From the NCBI GenBank assembly GCA_019752925.1, contig JAIELP010000002.1:62001-126000 (forward strand): DNA of 64,000 nucleotides. The letters run 5' to 3'. The notes under the pieces are model-generated. The model saw only the letters and a program-made list of their open reading frames with translations, was not told where the DNA came from and did not search any database. Below are positions 32,602 through 42,000 of this stretch, in pieces. Within the stretch, counting starts at the first letter, position 1; each line of letters opens with the position of its first letter. The DNA comes from a bacterium (GTDB lineage: Bacteria; Bdellovibrionota; Bdellovibrionia; Bdellovibrionales; Bdellovibrionaceae). A program made the position numbers and the translations under genes.

Positions 32602-32759
32602 CTGCATTATCGTGGATAGGCCCGAGCGGCAGGTGGGCAGACATTTTTAAGAGTCTCCATCCTGGTATTCTAAAGAAACTACGCCAGAAATTAGAAGCTC
32701 CTCGTTAAAGAATTTAGAGACCAGTGCAATAGCTTAACCTTACTGTCGATTAAACTCTG
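32602..32759. other. Spacer between converging radical SAM genes; no clear gene
   Basis: This 158-base stretch separates the ends of two converging genes. A 19-residue frame, MRNSCIIVDRPERQVGRHF, begins at 32591 inside the previous gene and ends at 32650. Another frame stays open from 32595 to about 32708 without a normal start codon. Both could be chance, or the remains of a gene. No strong terminator was seen. Confidence 0.3.
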
Positions 32760-34166
32760 CTAAACAGTTTGCAAATGATACTGCTTTGCTAGAAGCGCCA
32801 AATCACAGCCAGCAATTTTTAAATTATTTTCAATAGCAGCGACGAGAGGCGGCTCAAATTCAGTAATTTTTTGTGAACGAATTTGGTCTAGAATCTTTGT
32901 ATAAACCCAAAACTGAGTTAATTTTTTAGTATAATCTTGAGCGGTCTCATCAACTCTTACGGCCAACATGTTATTAAGCTGTTCAAGGCGTGAATAGATG
33001 TGTGGCCGAGCTTTGCATATCCATGAAGATTCCATATAAGACCTAACTTTTGAAATAACATCTTGTCGCAAGCTGTTCGGCAATAAATCTACGCTTAGGT
33101 ACTCAGGAAACATAAGTATATTAAGATTAAAAGGATCTTCCTTAAGACCGTGCTTTAAACGAGGGGCCTCGAGCCAATTCAATAGTTCTGTAAAACTCAG
33201 AATGTTGTATAAGTTTAAAGTTAAATTGATCATTAAATTAATAGAAGAAAAGTTTCGGCTATATTCGTTAATAAGATAAAAGTTCTTTTCGATGGTGGGC
33301 CATTTAGATGGAAAACGAATATACTCTTGAGTGTCGCCGTGCCCATCAATACTGGCTATAAAATCAAAGCGTTCAAAGTGTTTTGCTAGCTGTGCAAACC
33401 TATCTAAGTTTTGGGTAAAGTTTGAAGCAAAATAAACACGAATATTTTTGGCATAACCGTTGTCGACACAAAACTTTAAAGAAGTATAAACTTCTTCAAT
33501 TAATGAAGGCTCACCCCCAGCAAAACTTAAAATTTCAACTTGCGAAAGAATTTTTTCAAAACTTTTCCAAATGTCAGCGTTTTTAGACCAGTCGGCCATC
33601 TTTTCGAGATTGAAATCGTATTCAAAAGAGGAGTCGTCAAAAAGACGTGCTTGGCTGGTTTCGGTAGTGGTGTTGAAGCGTGCACCGATTTCTTTAAGTT
33701 CGGCGGCATATTTACTGCTGTCGAACTGATTGCACATTCTGCATTTAAGGTTGCATAGATTGCCAGGCTTTAGTTCTAGAAATTTTATATCCGTAGAAAG
33801 ATGGCCTTCGTTTTTTTGGGCATCTTCAAGAATGGCTTTGAAGTCCGAACGCCAGGTCCACTCGCGCAAACTTCGCTTACGCATGCTGTCGCCACCGAAA
33901 CTATCTTCTTTGTGACATTGCTGACAACCATGAATTTTTTTAGCATCGAGCATATCTTTTCGTATAGTTTTAAAATTATTATTATTCCAGATATTTTGAA
34001 ATGTATTTTTATCTACATTACTGCTTGAGCCGTCGTCATTTTTTAAAATATCAGTGTAAAAACAACAAGGGCGCATAAATCCAGCGGGCACCGTAGAAAC
34101 CTGCACAAATGGGTAGGCACAGAAATAAGGAGAAGTTATTAGCTCATCATATTTTTTTTTATCCAT
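32760..34166 (-). CDS. Radical SAM protein, N-terminal twitch-type cysteine domain (subtype B)
   Basis: This 468-residue protein carries CNLKCRMC (C138, C142, C145) and AGGEP. The N-terminal cysteines are C16, CC at 34/35 and CQQC at 81/84, with the same 17-residue gap as the other subtype B proteins. DGHGDTQEYIRFPSKW matches the shared middle motif. The C-terminal motif YTKILDQIR is kept, but FEPPL replaces FPEL. It is the last gene of a four-gene minus-strand operon, starting 2 bases after the stop of the upstream gene. Substrate unknown. Confidence 0.86.
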   Translation of the reverse strand: MDKKKYDELITSPYFCAYPFVQVSTVPAGFMRPCCFYTDILKNDDGSSSNVDKNTFQNIWNNNNFKTIRKDMLDAKKIHGCQQCHKEDSFGGDSMRKRSLREWTWRSDFKAILEDAQKNEGHLSTDIKFLELKPGNLCNLKCRMCNQFDSSKYAAELKEIGARFNTTTETSQARLFDDSSFEYDFNLEKMADWSKNADIWKSFEKILSQVEILSFAGGEPSLIEEVYTSLKFCVDNGYAKNIRVYFASNFTQNLDRFAQLAKHFERFDFIASIDGHGDTQEYIRFPSKWPTIEKNFYLINEYSRNFSSINLMINLTLNLYNILSFTELLNWLEAPRLKHGLKEDPFNLNILMFPEYLSVDLLPNSLRQDVISKVRSYMESSWICKARPHIYSRLEQLNNMLAVRVDETAQDYTKKLTQFWVYTKILDQIRSQKITEFEPPLVAAIENNLKIAGCDLALLAKQYHLQTV

Positions 34167-34168
34167 AA

Positions 34169-35440
34169 TTAAATAAAAACCTCGCTTAGCTCAGGAAAGA
34201 CATCTAGTACGTTTTGGTTGCGCATAGAGTCTAGTTTTCTTGTATAACTCACAAATTGCAATTGTTCTTGTTTAAAATCTTCAAAGACTATTCTTTTAAG
34301 GCAAGATTTTAAGATTTCAATTTTTTCTAAATTAAACTCGTAATATTTTGAGTTTTGATAAAAGGCGCGATTGTCTTCGATAAATCTTTCAATTTCAGCA
34401 ACAGCTTGTTTTTTTAAATCTAAACTGAGTGAGTTAACAGACAAGAAAGAGGGGTTGTCGATCCAAATAAAATGAGGAACCACAGGAATTTTTGGATTAA
34501 ATCTTTGCAAGTAATTTAAAAACTTTGGAATAACTAAAACATTATAAGCTTGAAATACCGTGTGAATTTCAAACCAAAGATTGATAGCTTTTTTGTGAGA
34601 CAGCAAAGTATCGAGGTTTTCAAGTATTTTGTTCCAGCGTGAGTTGTGGCGAATATAGTCGTTGTATTGTTCGTGCCCCTCCAGGCTCAAGTGAACCTCA
34701 ACGCTTTTAAAGTTTTTCCATAGTTCGATAATTGGCTTGGGCAAAACCATTAGGTTACTGTGATAAGTAAGATTAATTTTTTTTGCCACATCGATCGCGA
34801 CGAGCTGAGACAAAACTTTTAAATGAATTTGATTCGTTAATGGTTCGCCGCCGGTAAATAAAATATCTTCTAGGGAATCAGAATTGGTTTTGATTAACTC
34901 CTCAATGAGTCCTTCATACTTCCAACCCACGTGGGCTTTTTCGGAATATTCTGAATCAAAGTTAAAGCCAGCTTTTTTAAAATCTTCGGAGAGTAAATAG
35001 GATGCGCCCGGGGTGCACATACGACACTTAAGGTTACAATTGTTTGACAATGAAAAATCTAAAAATTTAATACCAACATTTAAATGAGAGTTTTTATTTA
35101 ATTCAGAAGAAAAATTTTTATATTTTTTTAAATAGTACTGGCGGATAGACATACCACCACTATCCTCAACGTCGTAGCAAGATTTACAAAAATCAGAACG
35201 AATTCCTGCCAGCATGTCGTTTTTTAACGAGACAACGGTTTCAGAATTTTTTATTTCGTTCAAAGAGTTGACCTCAGCAAGATAAAGTTTCTTTCCTTGT
35301 GACGTAATTAGTCCACCATGGCTTGTGTTGCAACAAACCCTAAATGAGGCATCTGTATTAAAGCTGGCCGAAATCCAAGGGAGAGGGCAAACTGCAGAAT
35401 TTAGTTTTTTTAAATCGTCAGATTCACCAAAAAGGCCCAC
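34169..35440 (-). CDS. Radical SAM protein, N-terminal twitch-type cysteine domain (subtype B)
   Basis: This 423-residue protein has CNLKCRMC (C135, C139, C142) and TGGEP. Its N-terminal cysteines are C18, CC at 36/37 and CKSC at 85/88. The middle motif is EGHEQYNDYIRHNSRW, with Glu for the usual Asp. The C-terminus has YTRKLDSMR...VFPEL. The start is GTG, overlapping the TAG stop of the upstream gene by one base (TAGTG), so translation is coupled. Third gene of the operon. Substrate unknown. Confidence 0.86.
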   Translation of the reverse strand: MGLFGESDDLKKLNSAVCPLPWISASFNTDASFRVCCNTSHGGLITSQGKKLYLAEVNSLNEIKNSETVVSLKNDMLAGIRSDFCKSCYDVEDSGGMSIRQYYLKKYKNFSSELNKNSHLNVGIKFLDFSLSNNCNLKCRMCTPGASYLLSEDFKKAGFNFDSEYSEKAHVGWKYEGLIEELIKTNSDSLEDILFTGGEPLTNQIHLKVLSQLVAIDVAKKINLTYHSNLMVLPKPIIELWKNFKSVEVHLSLEGHEQYNDYIRHNSRWNKILENLDTLLSHKKAINLWFEIHTVFQAYNVLVIPKFLNYLQRFNPKIPVVPHFIWIDNPSFLSVNSLSLDLKKQAVAEIERFIEDNRAFYQNSKYYEFNLEKIEILKSCLKRIVFEDFKQEQLQFVSYTRKLDSMRNQNVLDVFPELSEVFI

Positions 35441-36705
35441 TAGAAGACCTCTTTAAACTCTGGAAAAGTTTTAAACCTATCGGTTTTTCGAGATAAATCG
35501 AGAGCAGAGCAATAGTCTGAAAACTGATTTAATTTATTGCTTTGATCTTCAGAGTTCATAAAGGCAACAATGCTACCAAACTTATCAAAAGGCTCATTGA
35601 GCTCGGTTCTTAAGGCTTCAAACTTAGCGGCAACCGAGGCCTTAAAATTTTTTGGGAGTACTTTTGGGTTTAAATATTCAGGCCAGTGAACCAATCCCGG
35701 GTGAACAAATTCTTGATAGGTCGAAAAATGTTTTTGCTTTTTATATTGTTGTTCTCTTACCCAACGAACAAAATCGGGTAAATGACTTACGTTAAGCGCT
35801 TGAACGCTGAAAAGAAATCTAAGCCAAGTGTTTTCCGACATGTCGTCAATAATGCGTAGGTTTTTTTCGATTTTAGACCAGTCAGTAGGGTAACGTAAAT
35901 AGTGGGCAACCTCGCCGCACCCGTCTACGCTAGCAAAAAACTCAATGCGCTCAAATTTTTCCCAATAAGGAATCATGTCGACAGGAAACTCTATTAGATT
36001 AGTATGGTAACGAACATGAATATGATGGGCCTCGCCAGAATCCGCACACTCTTTTAAAAACTGTAAATGCTGACGAATTAGCATAGGTTCGCCACCGGCA
36101 ATAATAATTTCTTTAATGTACGGTAGAATTTTTTTTAGACCCACCCAGAAGGCGTCGTTTTTATACCATTCATAGGAGTCAACTTTAATATTTTGTTTAT
36201 ATTTCCACTCTGATTTTAAATCAGAGTGGGTAATGTGTTGCAAAAGTTTTTCAGAGCCAGAGATCCACTTAGAGCTTTCGCGTGGCTGACACATTATACA
36301 CTGAAGATTGCAGGTGTTGCCAAGGCGCAAGTCAACAGACAAAAGCTCTTTTGATAACTCACCGGATTCAGAAGTTTCTTTAATAAGCTCTAATATATAT
36401 TCAAGGCCAAGTTTATCTTGCCAGTTTTTATTTTCCATAAGTCGATGACTTTGGTAACCGTTCGCTTCCTCTTCATAACAACGACGGCAGGCAGCAATTT
36501 TTTTACCCTGTAACATTTGCAAACGCACAGACTTTGTATAATCGCTATTCCAGTAATCTTGAATTGTTTGAGAATTTAGATTTGTTCCCGATGTTTTTTC
36601 GGCAACACAACAAAGCTGAGTACTTCCATCTGTTAGAGACGCTGCGTGTACCCAAGGCAGTACGCACCAGGTGGAACTAAAAGGGCTGGAGCTTAAGGTT
36701 TGCAC
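35440..36705 (-). CDS. Radical SAM protein, N-terminal twitch-type cysteine domain (subtype B)
   Basis: From the GTG at 36705 this protein has 421 residues, with CNLQCIMC (C132, C136, C139), AGGEP, and N-terminal cysteines C14, CC at 32/33 and CRRC at 73/76. The start was chosen because it lies one base after the upstream stop codon and gives an N-terminus like its relatives; a GTG at 36735 would add ten residues and overlap the upstream gene. The middle motif is DGCGEVAHYLRYPTDW, and the C-terminus has YCSALDLSR...TFPEF. It resembles the protein at 29667 most (NLQCIMC, MLI after GGEP). Substrate unknown. Confidence 0.85.
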   Translation of the reverse strand: MQTLSSSPFSSTWCVLPWVHAASLTDGSTQLCCVAEKTSGTNLNSQTIQDYWNSDYTKSVRLQMLQGKKIAACRRCYEEEANGYQSHRLMENKNWQDKLGLEYILELIKETSESGELSKELLSVDLRLGNTCNLQCIMCQPRESSKWISGSEKLLQHITHSDLKSEWKYKQNIKVDSYEWYKNDAFWVGLKKILPYIKEIIIAGGEPMLIRQHLQFLKECADSGEAHHIHVRYHTNLIEFPVDMIPYWEKFERIEFFASVDGCGEVAHYLRYPTDWSKIEKNLRIIDDMSENTWLRFLFSVQALNVSHLPDFVRWVREQQYKKQKHFSTYQEFVHPGLVHWPEYLNPKVLPKNFKASVAAKFEALRTELNEPFDKFGSIVAFMNSEDQSNKLNQFSDYCSALDLSRKTDRFKTFPEFKEVF

Positions 36706-36706
36706 G

Positions 36707-38017
36707 CTAGTATCCGGCTTCACGCAACATCTCACTTAATTTTGGAAAGCTTGTACTAAAGCTTTGTTTTCTTTTTTTGTCGAGCGTGGTGGTGTATTCA
36801 ATAAAGTCACGAATTTTAGAAGGATCTTCTTGGTCCATGGTTTGATCTAAACGAGTAACCAAACTTTCGATGCTATTTTTTAGAAAAAATCCGTTAGTGC
36901 TCTTTGTGTTAAGAGTTTTGGAGCGAAGAACCCAATCTTGAATTAGTTTTTTTGCTTCTTGCTTTATACTTTTTGGAAGCACTGCAAAATCTAAAAATTC
37001 AGGATAATAGCAATGTAATATATCGACCAACATATTTTTATTATGGCGCAAAATTAAGGTTTCAATATAGTCGAGCAACTCTGTTATTGAAAGAATATTA
37101 TATATTTGAATAACTGGCGAAAAACCCAACGCAACATTTGATCCGGAGTTTACAATTAGTTTGTCGACATTTTCAGAAGTTATTTTCCAATTACTGTTGC
37201 CGCGGATATATTCATTCGTCGGACCAAAACCATCAAGGCTAGCATTTATATTAGTCCACTTGAAAGACTTAAGTTGCTCAATAAACCGGTCTGTCATTCG
37301 CGTAAAATTTAAATTAAAAAATAATTCAATATTTTTGGCGTACCCAAGCTCACGACACTTGTCTAAAAAACGATAATTTGCCTCAATAAGAGTGGGCTCG
37401 CCGCCGGTCATGTAAACTTTTTTTAAGTGAGGTATATATTTTTCAACGTCATTCCAAAAATTATCAGACTCATACCACTTATCAACAGAGCCGTTTTCCA
37501 TATTGTTCCGCTGCCAAAACTTCGAATACGCGCCCTGTGTTTCTTCGTCTAGCTCACGCCACTCTTTTTCGATCATAATGCTGTTATAGGGGTTGCACAT
37601 TCTACACTTAAGATTGCAGAGGTTTCCTAGTCGCAAATCTAGATAAACAGGTGGACGGTCTACGACATAGTTATTTTTTATCGAGCTTTGCACGCGTTGT
37701 TCATAGTCCTCAGCGCCCAGACGCTGCAGCCACTCTTCATTATGGGTTTGACGATAGCTTTTTTTTCCGATTTTTTCTTGGTTATAGCAAATATCGCATC
37801 CGGTAACCGGCTTACCCGTAAGCATTTTTTCTCTTAGGTCGCGCATGTATTGTGTATTCCAAGCTTTTTGAAATGAGTCTGTGCTTAAAGAAATAGGAGC
37901 CCCAGAGTCATCCAAAACGGCGGTGTTAAACGAGATACAGCAAAAATTCACCTTACCTGTTGGCGTAGTCATTTGGTGAATCCATGGGTAAATACAAAAA
38001 GTTTTAGAGTACTCCAA
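36707..38017 (-). CDS. Radical SAM protein, N-terminal twitch-type cysteine domain (subtype B)
   Basis: This 436-residue protein is the first gene of the minus-strand operon. It has CNLKCRMC (C134, C138, C141), TGGEP, and N-terminal cysteines C8, CC at 26/27 and CDIC at 74/77. The middle motif is DGFGPTNEYIRGNSNW and the C-terminus has YTTTLDKKR...SFPKL. The start is a TTG preceded by AGGAAGGG, a strong site, and FCIYPW follows almost at once as in its relatives. A possible promoter lies about 100 bases upstream. Substrate unknown. Confidence 0.86.
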   Translation of the reverse strand: MEYSKTFCIYPWIHQMTTPTGKVNFCCISFNTAVLDDSGAPISLSTDSFQKAWNTQYMRDLREKMLTGKPVTGCDICYNQEKIGKKSYRQTHNEEWLQRLGAEDYEQRVQSSIKNNYVVDRPPVYLDLRLGNLCNLKCRMCNPYNSIMIEKEWRELDEETQGAYSKFWQRNNMENGSVDKWYESDNFWNDVEKYIPHLKKVYMTGGEPTLIEANYRFLDKCRELGYAKNIELFFNLNFTRMTDRFIEQLKSFKWTNINASLDGFGPTNEYIRGNSNWKITSENVDKLIVNSGSNVALGFSPVIQIYNILSITELLDYIETLILRHNKNMLVDILHCYYPEFLDFAVLPKSIKQEAKKLIQDWVLRSKTLNTKSTNGFFLKNSIESLVTRLDQTMDQEDPSKIRDFIEYTTTLDKKRKQSFSTSFPKLSEMLREAGY

Positions 38018-38109
38018 AAGGCCCTTCCTGACGGTATCTATTTAAGATTTAAAACCGCTCAGCTTGAGCTCACGATATAAAATTGGCCCATATTAAGCAA
38101 CCGCTTTGT

Positions 38110-38139
38110 GTTAAATTGCCCATAGTTAAATATTGTCAA
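38110..38139 (-). promoter_or_regulatory. Possible promoter of the four-gene radical SAM operon
   Basis: On the minus strand a perfect TTGACA is followed after 18 bases by TTTAAC, about 95 bases before the TTG start at 38017. The 197-base spacer holds no gene. It also must contain the promoter of the divergent outer-membrane protein gene, which was not located. Confidence 0.35.
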
Positions 38140-38214
38140 AACCTCTGAAAAAAGCTCAAATAAACCAGACCTAAGATCGGTGTCATAATAATAGAAAATC
38201 AGTACAATTAGTCT

Positions 38215-39003
38215 ATGGCAACTTGGTTATACGCAACATTGATTTGTTTTTTTGTTTCAGTATCTACATATGCTCAGGATTTGAATTTAGATGAGTCGCT
38301 CGGTGCCGGCGAAGTGATCGTGGAAAAAGCTGAGGATTATACCAAGCCTTACAAAGAACGCAGAGGCACACATGGCGCTTTATTTTCTGTCGGGATGGAA
38401 AAATTTTATCCGGTAGATTACCGGTCTCTTTTTAATGATGTCCATATTGAAAATATTGTTCAGGAAAAGCGCGTAAACATGGTGAACGTTGAACTCGGTT
38501 ATAAATTTAATCTTTCTTCTTTAGGATCTATTGCAGTTGTTGGTGTTTACGGCGCCGGCGGTATTGATGGAAGCGTTAGCGGACTGGATCGCAATCTTGC
38601 ATTTACCAAGTATGGTCTCTCTGCAAATTTTGCTTTAGACGCAATTTTAAATGAGCCCTGGGTTGTTCCGTATTTACAAGGTGGTGTTCATCAGTACATG
38701 GTTTCTGAAAGCGCTGTGGTTTCGGGGGCCGAAGAAAATCGCTCGGGCACGGCGGGGCTTGCGGGTAATTATAAATTTGGTCTTTTGTTCCAGCTAGATT
38801 GGCTTGAAAACTCTATAGATAAAACAGCGAGAGCTGAACGAATTAGATCATCGGGTTTAGAAAACACATATATCGATGTTTATATGACGGAGTATCTTGC
38901 GTCGTCGGCGGCCATTGACCCGGCCTCAACACTTGGAACCGAAGGTGATCCGAATCTACACTCAAGTGCGGAGCTTGGTGTAGCATTAAAACTTGAATTC
39001 TAG
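38215..39003 (+). CDS. Predicted outer-membrane beta-barrel protein
   Basis: This 262-residue protein begins with a signal peptide (hydrophobic residues 4-18, cleavage near TYAQ) and ends in a terminal phenylalanine, LKLEF, a mark of outer-membrane barrels. In between, alternating strands with glycine-rich turns such as VVGVYGAGG fit a small barrel. No family was recognised. It is divergent from the radical SAM operon, and its end nearly touches the end of mfd. Confidence 0.6.
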   Translation: MATWLYATLICFFVSVSTYAQDLNLDESLGAGEVIVEKAEDYTKPYKERRGTHGALFSVGMEKFYPVDYRSLFNDVHIENIVQEKRVNMVNVELGYKFNLSSLGSIAVVGVYGAGGIDGSVSGLDRNLAFTKYGLSANFALDAILNEPWVVPYLQGGVHQYMVSESAVVSGAEENRSGTAGLAGNYKFGLLFQLDWLENSIDKTARAERIRSSGLENTYIDVYMTEYLASSAAIDPASTLGTEGDPNLHSSAELGVALKLEF

Positions 39004-39012
39004 ATTTAAAAA

Positions 39013-42000
39013 TCAAATCAATGTCAGTAGATAATTTAGTTCTTCATAAACATTCGACCAGGTAATGCTATTCATTCTGATATTTAAGCGCTGATCCGGA
39101 GTGATCGAGTATTTTTTATTTTCGCGCATTGCTAATTGAATAGCAGTTTCCGGTTTAAGCTTAGTCTTTTCTGTAAAGATCAAAGATATATTTTTTAAAC
39201 CCGCGCTAATGTCGCGCACGCCGAGATCTTTACACTGTTTGCGAATCAACATTAAACCCATCAAATTAATAACAGGTTCAGGAATTTCGCCGAACTGGTC
39301 TTTAAGCTCTTCCTCAATTCGGTCCAATTCTTCCTGTGATGAAATTTCGGAAAGAGCTTTATAATAACTTAGGCGTATGCGGATATCGGAAATATAGGAA
39401 TCTGGAATTAATGCAGGAACTTTTAAATTGATTTCAGGATCCAAATCGCGATCGGCAACAGATTCGCCTTTTGCTTCGGCCAAAGCTTCATTCAGTAAAT
39501 CCATATAAAGTTCGTAACCTACAGAGTTAACATGACCGGACTGATCGTCGCCCAAAATGTTACCGGCACCGCGCAGCTCTAAATCATATTGAGCAATGCG
39601 TATACCCGAACCCAAAGCAGAATTTTCCTGAATAACTTTCAGTCTTTCTTGTGCGTCTTTTTCAATTTTTTTATCTTTCGGTAAAAGTAAATAACAGAAA
39701 GCGCGTGCTTTACTTCGACCTACGCGTCCACGCAGCTGATAAAGCTGAGAAAGACCGAACATATGGGCCTGATCTATAAACATAGTATTGGCGCGCGGAA
39801 CATCCATGCCGGACTCCACAATAGCGGTGCAGATTAAAACATCTATTTCGTGATGGAAAAATGCTAGCATGGCACTTTCAAGCTCGTCTTCATTCATCTG
39901 GCCGTGTGCTACTCGCATGCGTATATCGGGAAGAATTTGTCTTAGTTCGTCCGCAACTCCATAAATACTTTGAACACGGTTGTGAATAAAGTAAACCTGA
40001 CCGCCTCGCGCAACTTCAGATTGGATACCTTTGCGTATCAACTCCGTGTCGAATTTAGAAATAAATGTTCTGGTCGGCAGGCGGTCTACAGGAGCCGTGT
40101 TGATAATTGATAAATCGCGCATTCCGGTGAAACTCATATTAAGGGTGCGGGGAATAGGGGTTGCTGAAAGAGTTAATGTATCAACCTCTGTTTTAAATTT
40201 TTTAATTTTTTCTTTATGGGTTACGCCGAACTTCTGTTCTTCGTCGATAATAAGTAAGCCCAAATCTTTAAAGGCTACATCTTTACTCAATAAACGGTGG
40301 GTGCCGATTAAAATATCGACTTTGCCATCTTTTAATTCGGCCAGTGTCTTCTTTTGGTCGGCAGTCGAAACAAATCTATTCAAGGAGCGTATTTCAAAAC
40401 CCCAGCCAGCAAATCTTTTTTTGAAGGTTTCTAAATGTTGGAAGGTTAAAACTGTAGTGGGGGCAAGAACCGCAACTTGCTTTTTATTTTGCACCGATTG
40501 AAAAGCCGCACGCATCGAAACTTCAGTTTTACCGAAACCAACATCGCCACAGACGAGGCGATCCATAGGTTTTTCACTGGAGAAATCTTTTTGAATATCG
40601 GAAATAGCACGCAATTGATCGTCGGTTTCATCAAAAGGAAAGCCTTTTTCAAATTGATTATAGAGTATTTCATCAAATACAACGGGCGGGCGTTGGACTT
40701 CAGACCTTTTGGCGTAAAGCTGCAATAACTCGGCAGCGATGTCGCGCAAGTGTGCGCGAACTTTAACTTTTGTTTTTTCCCATGCGGTTCCGCCCAATTT
40801 ATCGAGAACACTGGTTTGGGTTGCGCCTGAAAATTTTTGCAACTGACCTACGCGGTAAACGGGAAGGTAGAGCTTGTCTTTGTCTTTGTATGCAATCTGA
40901 ATAAATTCTGACTCGGCACCGCCGATATTCATAATTTTTAAACCTTCGTAAACACCGATGCCATGTTTAACGTGAACAACAAGATCGCTCGGCTTTAAAT
41001 CGCCAAAAGCTAGAGACTTGGCCTTTGATGAAAACTGTTCATATGCGTTTTGCGTATTCGCTCTTTGTTTTTTTCCGAAAAAGTCGTCACTTCTTAAAAA
41101 AACCAGCTTTTCTTCTGTTAAAAGACAGGTTTCTGGAAAAAGACGCGAAATTAAAGTAATGCTTTGTTGGTTTTCAATCCAGTCATCCCAAAGATATTCA
41201 TCAGCAGCAGCTGAGTTAAAAGTGAGCTCCATTTTTTGCAGAAGAGCTCTTAGCCTGTCGGCCTGAGTTTGATTTTTTACTGCAATAAATATTTTATGGC
41301 CGGAATCAAGCCAGGCTGAAATTTTTGGTTTTGCAGCTTTAATCCACGCGTCTGATGCCGGAGTTAAATTTTGTGCTAAAAGCGAAAACTCTGTTAGTGG
41401 TAGAGAAGAATAGTTAATTCTTTCTTCATCGGACTTTTCGTCTTCTAGAAAAGATAAATTAGAAAAATTAAAAAAACGAGAATCTTTGGGCCAATGAATG
41501 TTTTCGTAGCGGTCCACGACCTTTTGTGGTTCGGGACAAAAAATCACTGCTGAGTTATCAACTGCACTCTTATAATCGGACTCAACTTCCTGAATATATT
41601 CATCTGCCGCCCGCGACACATCAGAGGAATCAAGAAAAAACAAATTGAGTTCGGAGCTGAAGTAATCCAGCACGCTCGAAAGTTTATCATAGCAATAAGG
41701 AAGCAGCAGCTCGCAGCCGGCGAAATAGTTTTTTAAAGATATTGAGCGTATAACCTCATCTGCTTCACTAGGTGTTACGCCGCGCTTTTTAAAATCTTCA
41801 CGCAAAGACTTAATGACAGCTTCAATGTTATCGTCATTTAAATCAAACTCATAAATTGGAATAAGATGAAACTCGTTAATTACTTCTAAGCTTCTTTGGT
41901 CTGCGATCGAAAAATTTCTCAAAGACTCAATTTGATCGCCAAAAAGCTCCAATCGAACCGGATTTTTTTGCGCCGGTGAAAAGATATCAACAATACCGCC

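Noticed and set aside
32612..32680. tRNA-like fold with a GCCC/GGGC arm and an AGAC/GTCT arm around TTTTTAA
   Set aside because: The second loop is 10 bases, and neither a proper T arm nor an acceptor stem can be formed, so it is not a tRNA gene.
38018..38214. Tiny frames of 10-17 codons on the minus strand as precursor peptides for the radical SAM enzymes
   Set aside because: None has a ribosome binding site, leader-core look or fixed relation to the operon start.
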